Shown in pieces: positions 6,510 to 10,699 of a DNA stretch of 10,699 nucleotides; positions within the stretch are counted from its first letter, which is position 1, and every line of letters begins with the position of its first letter. Both the position numbers and the translations under genes were made by a program. The stretch is from Butyrivibrio sp. (GTDB lineage Bacteria > Bacillota_A > Clostridia > Lachnospirales > Lachnospiraceae). The notes beneath the pieces are model-generated. The model saw nothing but the letters and a program-made list of their open reading frames with translations, had not been told where the DNA came from and searched no databases. The DNA is taken from positions 1-10,699 of the forward strand of contig NZ_JAILQF010000303.1 of assembly GCF_024699075.1 (NCBI RefSeq), read 5' to 3'.

Positions 6510-6538
6510 TTCATAGTATCCTTTTTCATTCTTATAAT
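6510..6538 (+). promoter_or_regulatory. Promoter of the small membrane protein/TetR/ABC exporter unit
   Basis: A perfect -10 TATAAT (6533-6538) is preceded at 17 bp by TTCATA (6510-6515, 4 of 6). The predicted start is near 6545, about 24 bases before the ATG at 6569. Short intergenic gaps downstream suggest it may also drive the TetR and exporter genes. Confidence 0.6.
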
Positions 6539-6546
6539 TTAATTAT
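6534..6546 (+). promoter_or_regulatory. Palindrome overlapping the -10 box (candidate TetR operator)
   Basis: ATAATT-T-AATTAT is a perfect 13-bp inverted repeat covering the -10 box and the predicted transcription start. The TetR regulator encoded two genes downstream could bind here to repress its own unit. AT-only palindromes arise easily by chance in such DNA, so this is a weak call. Confidence 0.3.
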
Positions 6547-6568
6547 CAAATGAAGGAGGCGTAAAGCT

Positions 6569-6928
6569 ATGAACACAGATAAAATTTATGCAGAGTCAAT
6601 TGCAAACGAGTATGCACCAAAGGATACTTCCAAGGTAGTGGCACTTAAGAAACTGGATAGAAAGGCCAAATTTGGAGCAAATGTTTTTGCCTATTCTTTT
6701 GGACTGGTAATGACAATGCTACTTGGAATTGGAATGTGTCTGTCAATGAGAGTTATTGGTGATGGAAGCCAGATATCTTTTATATTAGGAATTATAATTG
6801 GTATAATAGGTATTATAGGAGTAGGAGTTAATTATCCGGCATACAAAAAGCTTCTTGCAAATGGCAAAAAGAAATATGCATTTGATATCATGGAACTTGC
6901 CAAGCAGATTAGCGAAGAAAATGACTAA
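6569..6928 (+). CDS. Small two-helix membrane protein of unknown function
   Basis: This 119-residue protein has an amphipathic, charged N-terminal part (1-37). Two hydrophobic helices follow, at about 38-60 (NVFAYSFGLVMTMLLGIGMCLSM) and 69-88 (Ile/Gly-rich). A basic loop YPAYKKLLANGKKKYAFDI and a short C-terminal helix end the chain. The N-terminal motif IYAESIANEYAPKDTSKVVALKKLDRKAK looks highly structured rather than random. I recall similar small proteins in Lachnospiraceae, sometimes labelled dihydropteridine reductase; nothing in the sequence supports that enzyme activity. The start has a strong SD AAGGAGG (6553-6559) nine bases upstream. Only 20 bases separate its stop from the TetR gene, so it likely shares a transcript with the regulator and the exporter. 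It may be an accessory membrane component, but its function is unknown. Confidence 0.82.
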   Translation: MNTDKIYAESIANEYAPKDTSKVVALKKLDRKAKFGANVFAYSFGLVMTMLLGIGMCLSMRVIGDGSQISFILGIIIGIIGIIGVGVNYPAYKKLLANGKKKYAFDIMELAKQISEEND

Positions 6929-6948
6929 TATAGAAAGGGCAGGTTATT

Positions 6949-7563
6949 ATGACTAAATCAGAAAGTAAATATTTTAACACTGCCCTTATTATAGATAAGG
7001 CATTTATTGAACTTCTAAGCATAAAAGACGTTCAGTACATAACCATAAAAGAAATATGTGAAAAGGCGGGAGTTAACAGATCAACTTTTTATCTTCATTA
7101 TGAAAATATAAATGATCTGCTAGAAGAAACTATTGACTATATCAATAATGATTTTCGACATTCATTTGAATTGGATGGAGATGGGTTTGTTAATAGGATT
7201 GAAGAACTTCCCCTTGAAGATCTTATTTTGATAAAAAGAGAATATTTAATTCCTTACCTCGAATATGTAAAAGGGCATAAAAATGTGTACAGGGCAGCAG
7301 TTAATAATTCAGTGATAATGCGCTCTGAACAAAAGATGTCATCTTTGTATATGCGTGTACTAAAGCCTATTTTTATAAGATTTGGAATACCTGAAAACGA
7401 GCAAAAATACTGGATGAAGTTTTATATAAACGGAGTCATGGCTATAGTTTTCGAGTGGCTCAAAAATGATTGTAAAGAATCTGTTGAGGAAATTTTCAGT
7501 ATTATAGAAAAGTGTATAGGCCGAAAACAGCTATATGAGGGGCACGGTAGTGGAGACACTTAA
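6949..7563 (+). CDS. TetR/AcrR-family transcriptional regulator
   Basis: This is a 204-residue one-component regulator. The N-terminal helix-turn-helix is clear at about residues 31-51: ITIKEICEKAGVNRSTFYLHY, with the family-typical S-T-F-Y-x-H-Y recognition helix. The preceding helix TALIIDKAFIELLSIK is also typical. The rest (about 60-200) is a helical C-terminal domain that would bind the inducer and dimerise. A purine-rich SD (GAAAGGG, 6933-6939) lies nine bases before the ATG. The gene sits between the small membrane protein and an ABC exporter pair, overlapping the exporter start by 14 bp. This suggests translational coupling and a local role as drug- or metabolite-responsive repressor of the efflux genes. 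Its ligand is unknown. Confidence 0.92.
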   Translation: MTKSESKYFNTALIIDKAFIELLSIKDVQYITIKEICEKAGVNRSTFYLHYENINDLLEETIDYINNDFRHSFELDGDGFVNRIEELPLEDLILIKREYLIPYLEYVKGHKNVYRAAVNNSVIMRSEQKMSSLYMRVLKPIFIRFGIPENEQKYWMKFYINGVMAIVFEWLKNDCKESVEEIFSIIEKCIGRKQLYEGHGSGDT

Positions 7564-9349
7564 ATTTGGCTTTAGATACTTCAAAAAAGATCTTTGGATT
7601 TCTATTTTTGCGGAAATACTGAGTTTTATCGGTATTTTCGCTGAACTTCTTTTGCCACTTTTATCCGGTATTCTGATTGATTATGTTATCAAGGATACTG
7701 CTGTTAACGACGAAAGTGGCGGTATTTTTCATTTCCTTTTGACTGGAAAATTCGGAGCTGTAAATTCTTTACAGCTTTTCTTTGCCGTAGGTGGCTTTTT
7801 TCTTATTATGGTCGCACTTAGAATCGGTCTTATTTATATTAGAGACCTCATTCAGGAGAGAGTGGGCCTGAATCTTGAAACTACCCTCAGATATGCTTCA
7901 TATGACAAGCTGATGAAGCTTGATTCAGATACTATAAGTGATTATAATTCCGGCGAACTTCTTCAAATCCTCAACAGCGATACAATTATGTTTAAAGAGC
8001 TGTTTAGTCACAGGATTCCATATTTTGGTGATTCTATCTTTATGTTGACTACGACGGTAATTCTCATTGCTTCTATTGATATTTCTTTTGTCATAATCCC
8101 ACTATTATTGGCTCCAATACTGATTCATGCAGTTCTCACATTTAAAAAGAGAGCTCGAAAAAATTTTACCAAGATAAGGGATAACAGTTCTGCACTTAAC
8201 CTGACTACACAGGAGAATATAAGCGGTGTGAGAATAGTCAGATCCTTCGTGAATGAGGATTTGGAAAAAGAAAAGTTTAATAAGGTCAACATGGATTTCT
8301 GCAAGACCAATATCGATCAGGTGTCGCTTACAGCTAATTTTGAAATGACTTTAAATATTATCAAACAGATAGCTTATGTTGGAACTATCGCTATTGGAGC
8401 TTATCTTGTTATGCAAGGCAGGCTTACAGTAGGCTACATACTATCTTCATCCACGTATGTAGTTCGTTTGATGTCAGATATTAACAGTGTCAACAATAAT
8501 ATTCTTAACATGCAGCAGCAGACAGTATCGGGCCTTTCATTAAAGGGATTTATGGAAAAAGAGAGTAAGACACCCGATAATGCTATGGCTGATCTTCATA
8601 CGGATGAGCCATTTATTGAGATGAAAAATGTTACTCTGGACATAGATGGGCAGAAAATTTTGGATAATGTATCGCTTTCTATACCTTATGGCAAAAAGGT
8701 TGGAATAGTAGGTGAGACGGGCTCTGGAAAGAGTATTCTGCTTAAGACTCTGATCAGAATGAAGGAGATATCTTCAGGAAGTATAACTATTGATGGCCAT
8801 GATATCAAAGAATACAAGCTTGAAACACTTAGGGATATGTTTTCCTATGTATTTCAGGATGTTTTCCTATTTTCAAATACCATTGAGTCAAATATAGCTT
8901 TTTCTAAGCCTTATGCAGACCAGAAACTTGTAAAAGAAGCTGCTGTCCATGCCCAGGCTGAGAGCTTTATAAATGAGCTTGAGGATAGATATCAGACAAT
9001 TATAGGAGAACGCGGAATAGGTATTTCAGGCGGTCAAAAGCAGCGTATATCTATAGCGAGATGCTTTTTAAAGAATGCTCCTGTCTTTATACTGGATGAT
9101 TCTACAAGTGCGCTGGATGTTAACACTGAGAGAATTCTCTTAAAAGAAATATATGAGAAATTCTCAGAAAAAACGCTCATTATAACGGCACATAGATTTT
9201 CCTCTGTAAAGGATTGCGATGAGATTTTGTATATGAAAGAAGGCCGTGTCGAGGAGAGAGGCTCGTTTAAGGAATTGATGGAATTAAGCGGCAGTTTTGC
9301 CAGAGTATATAAAATTCAGATGGAACAAAAAGAGCAGAAAGAGGACTGA
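7550..9349 (+). CDS. ABC exporter half-transporter, degenerate-site subunit of a heterodimeric exporter
   Basis: This is a fused membrane-ATPase protein of 599 residues. About 320 N-terminal residues carry six membrane helices of the type I exporter fold, followed by a nucleotide-binding domain. Its motifs are Walker A GETGSGKS (388-395), Q-loop Gln436, signature ISGGQ (492-496), Walker B FILDD with Asp516, and switch His548. The residue after the Walker B Asp is Asp517 rather than the catalytic Glu. This is known from the impaired site of heterodimeric exporters such as BmrC, LmrC and TM287. The GTG start at 7550 is preferred because GAGGGG (7537-7542) lies seven bases upstream. An ATG at 7535 in the same frame would add five residues but has no SD. 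The partner gene begins one base after the stop. Probable substrates are drugs, peptides or lipids; none can be named. Confidence 0.92.
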   Translation: METLKFGFRYFKKDLWISIFAEILSFIGIFAELLLPLLSGILIDYVIKDTAVNDESGGIFHFLLTGKFGAVNSLQLFFAVGGFFLIMVALRIGLIYIRDLIQERVGLNLETTLRYASYDKLMKLDSDTISDYNSGELLQILNSDTIMFKELFSHRIPYFGDSIFMLTTTVILIASIDISFVIIPLLLAPILIHAVLTFKKRARKNFTKIRDNSSALNLTTQENISGVRIVRSFVNEDLEKEKFNKVNMDFCKTNIDQVSLTANFEMTLNIIKQIAYVGTIAIGAYLVMQGRLTVGYILSSSTYVVRLMSDINSVNNNILNMQQQTVSGLSLKGFMEKESKTPDNAMADLHTDEPFIEMKNVTLDIDGQKILDNVSLSIPYGKKVGIVGETGSGKSILLKTLIRMKEISSGSITIDGHDIKEYKLETLRDMFSYVFQDVFLFSNTIESNIAFSKPYADQKLVKEAAVHAQAESFINELEDRYQTIIGERGIGISGGQKQRISIARCFLKNAPVFILDDSTSALDVNTERILLKEIYEKFSEKTLIITAHRFSSVKDCDEILYMKEGRVEERGSFKELMELSGSFARVYKIQMEQKEQKED

Positions 9350-9350
9350 T

Positions 9351-10699
9351 ATGGCTAAAAGAAATACCTTCTTTCAAGATGAAAAAATTGAAAAAAAGAT
9401 TGATTTCAAGCAGCTTATGAGGACTCTAAGGTATGTTTTGCCTTTTAAAAAGACTCTCATCATGGTTGGAATTTTACTTCTGATATCTTCAGTTACTTCA
9501 TTAATACCACCAAGATTATTAAAAGTTATCGTTGATACAGTTGTAACGGATGATGATTACAAGCAGCTGGCACTTTTATGTGGCAGTATGTTCTTCCTTG
9601 CAATTATCGAGATAACTGTTACCTATATTCAAACCTTAAACATGGGAAAAGTTGGGTTTACTATTATTTCCAAAATAAGAACGGATATTTTTGATCATTT
9701 GCAGGAACTTTCCTTTGATTATTATGACAACAGGCCTGATGGAAAGATTGTTGTCAGAGTTACTGAGTATATAAACGGTCTCGCTACATTTTTTTCCAAT
9801 TATGTTTTAATGTTTGCTGTGTATATCGTAAAAGTAGTAGTTGTCAGCGTATTCATGCTGTCACTTAGTCCATTACTGACACTGGTTGTATTCTGCACAG
9901 TCATACCCATGATGCTTGCTATAACTATGCTCAAAAAAGTTCTTGGAAAGAGATACACTCAGCTAAGAGCCAAGAACTCCAACAGATCAGCATTTCTCGT
10001 AGAATCAATTATGGGAGAGCAGATCATCAAGAATTATAGTCGAATTAATAAAAATAAAGCTGTATACGATGCAATTCACCAAAAAAGTGTTCTGGAATGG
10101 TGGCATATTGTAATCCTTTCAAGACTTAATTCTCCTATAGTCATGGGCTTTTGGAATGTGGGAACTCTCGCTATTTTTGGGGTGGCACTTGTTTTGATAT
10201 TATCCGGGAGTAGCACTGTAACTGCCGGTACGGTGATCACATTTACAAGTTATATGGCTGCATTTAGAGATCCTATTTCACAGATTGCTAATATCATTCA
10301 GGAGCTTGCTCAGGTTAGTTCTAACTTGGAGCAGGTTTTTGATACTATAGATTATCCTGTCGATATCTGTGACAAAGAAAACGCAGTAGAACTTAAGGAT
10401 GTTAAGGGATGCGTGGATTTTGACAATGTTACCTTTGAATATGAAGAGGGAGTGCCGATTCTTGAGAATTTCAATCTTCATGTTACTCCAGGTAAGACAA
10501 TTGCTCTAGTTGGCCATACAGGTGCAGGTAAGACTACAGTTATAAATATGCTTACAAGATTCTATGATGTGAAAAAAGGCTCTGTAAAGGTAGACGGAAT
10601 TGATGTTCGTGATGTTTCTCTCAGATCCCTTAGAAATGAAGTCGGCGTCCTAATGCAGGATCCATTTATTTTCAAGGGGTCAATCATCGACAATATTCG
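9351..10699 (+). CDS. ABC exporter half-transporter, partner subunit (3' end beyond the window)
   Basis: The frame is open from the ATG at 9351 to the window edge, giving about 449 residues of an expected 570-600. The N-terminal part has the type I exporter membrane domain, with helices near ILLLISSVTSLIPPRLL, MFFLAIIEITVTYI, VYIVKVVVVSVFMLSL and TLAIFGVALVLIL. The intracellular loop contains LQELSFDYYDNRPDGKIVVRV, typical of this family. The ATPase domain begins near residue 360 with Walker A GHTGAGKTT (388-396) and reaches the Q-loop MQDPFIF before the cut. Signature and Walker B are not visible, so a canonical catalytic Glu is expected but unseen. The SD GAGG (9341-9344) lies six bases upstream. 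The one-base gap after the previous exporter gene implies co-expression as a heterodimer. Confidence 0.93.
   Translation, partial: MAKRNTFFQDEKIEKKIDFKQLMRTLRYVLPFKKTLIMVGILLLISSVTSLIPPRLLKVIVDTVVTDDDYKQLALLCGSMFFLAIIEITVTYIQTLNMGKVGFTIISKIRTDIFDHLQELSFDYYDNRPDGKIVVRVTEYINGLATFFSNYVLMFAVYIVKVVVVSVFMLSLSPLLTLVVFCTVIPMMLAITMLKKVLGKRYTQLRAKNSNRSAFLVESIMGEQIIKNYSRINKNKAVYDAIHQKSVLEWWHIVILSRLNSPIVMGFWNVGTLAIFGVALVLILSGSSTVTAGTVITFTSYMAAFRDPISQIANIIQELAQVSSNLEQVFDTIDYPVDICDKENAVELKDVKGCVDFDNVTFEYEEGVPILENFNLHVTPGKTIALVGHTGAGKTTVINMLTRFYDVKKGSVKVDGIDVRDVSLRSLRNEVGVLMQDPFIFKGSIIDNI

Noticed and set aside
10278..10481. 67-codon minus-strand open frame near the right end
   Set aside because: It is antisense to the second exporter gene, whose frame and Walker A motif are unambiguous here.

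Overview
The window is AT-rich, densely coded DNA with Firmicutes-type signals: purine-rich Shine-Dalgarno (SD) sites, sigma-A-like promoters and a lipoprotein signal peptide. Gene types and protein style fit an anaerobic Clostridia/Lachnospiraceae organism such as Butyrivibrio or a relative. That placement is an inference from style; no rRNA or other marker gene is present.

Layout. Positions 1-216 are non-coding and hold two consecutive imperfect hairpins (23-67 and 70-126), then a weak promoter region. A flavodoxin-like gene (217-720) ends at a strong intrinsic terminator (768-813). An AraC-family regulator (854-1876, +) follows and runs 38 bp into the 3' end of a four-gene minus-strand operon. 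Read in transcription order, from 5752 down to 1839, that operon encodes a lipoprotein substrate-binding protein, two FecCD-type permeases and an ATPase: a complete ferric-siderophore (or heme/cobalamin-type) importer with overlapping reading frames. The 298-bp divergent region 5753-6050 carries a good minus-strand promoter with GTTAG/CTAAC half-sites around it, and a near-consensus plus-strand promoter for a second, short flavodoxin (6051-6458). From 6510 a new plus-strand unit begins: promoter, small two-helix membrane protein (6569-6928), TetR-family regulator (6949-7563), and two tandem half-size ABC exporters (7550-9349 and 9351 to the window edge, the second cut off inside its ATPase domain).

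How the genes may work together. The importer, AraC regulator and two flavodoxins form a plausible iron-acquisition/iron-starvation block: flavodoxins commonly replace ferredoxin when iron is short, and AraC-type activators often control siderophore uptake in response to the ligand. The TetR plus paired exporter looks like a self-contained efflux module. The first exporter has Asp in place of the catalytic Glu, which marks the pair as a heterodimeric exporter of the BmrCD/LmrCD/TM287-288 kind.

I see no mobile element, CRISPR array, tRNA or rRNA. Nothing here is convincingly a new defence or biosynthetic system. The most worthwhile leads are the upstream hairpin pair, the half-site cluster at the importer promoter, the apparently leaderless AraC gene, and the unassigned small membrane protein tied to the efflux module.
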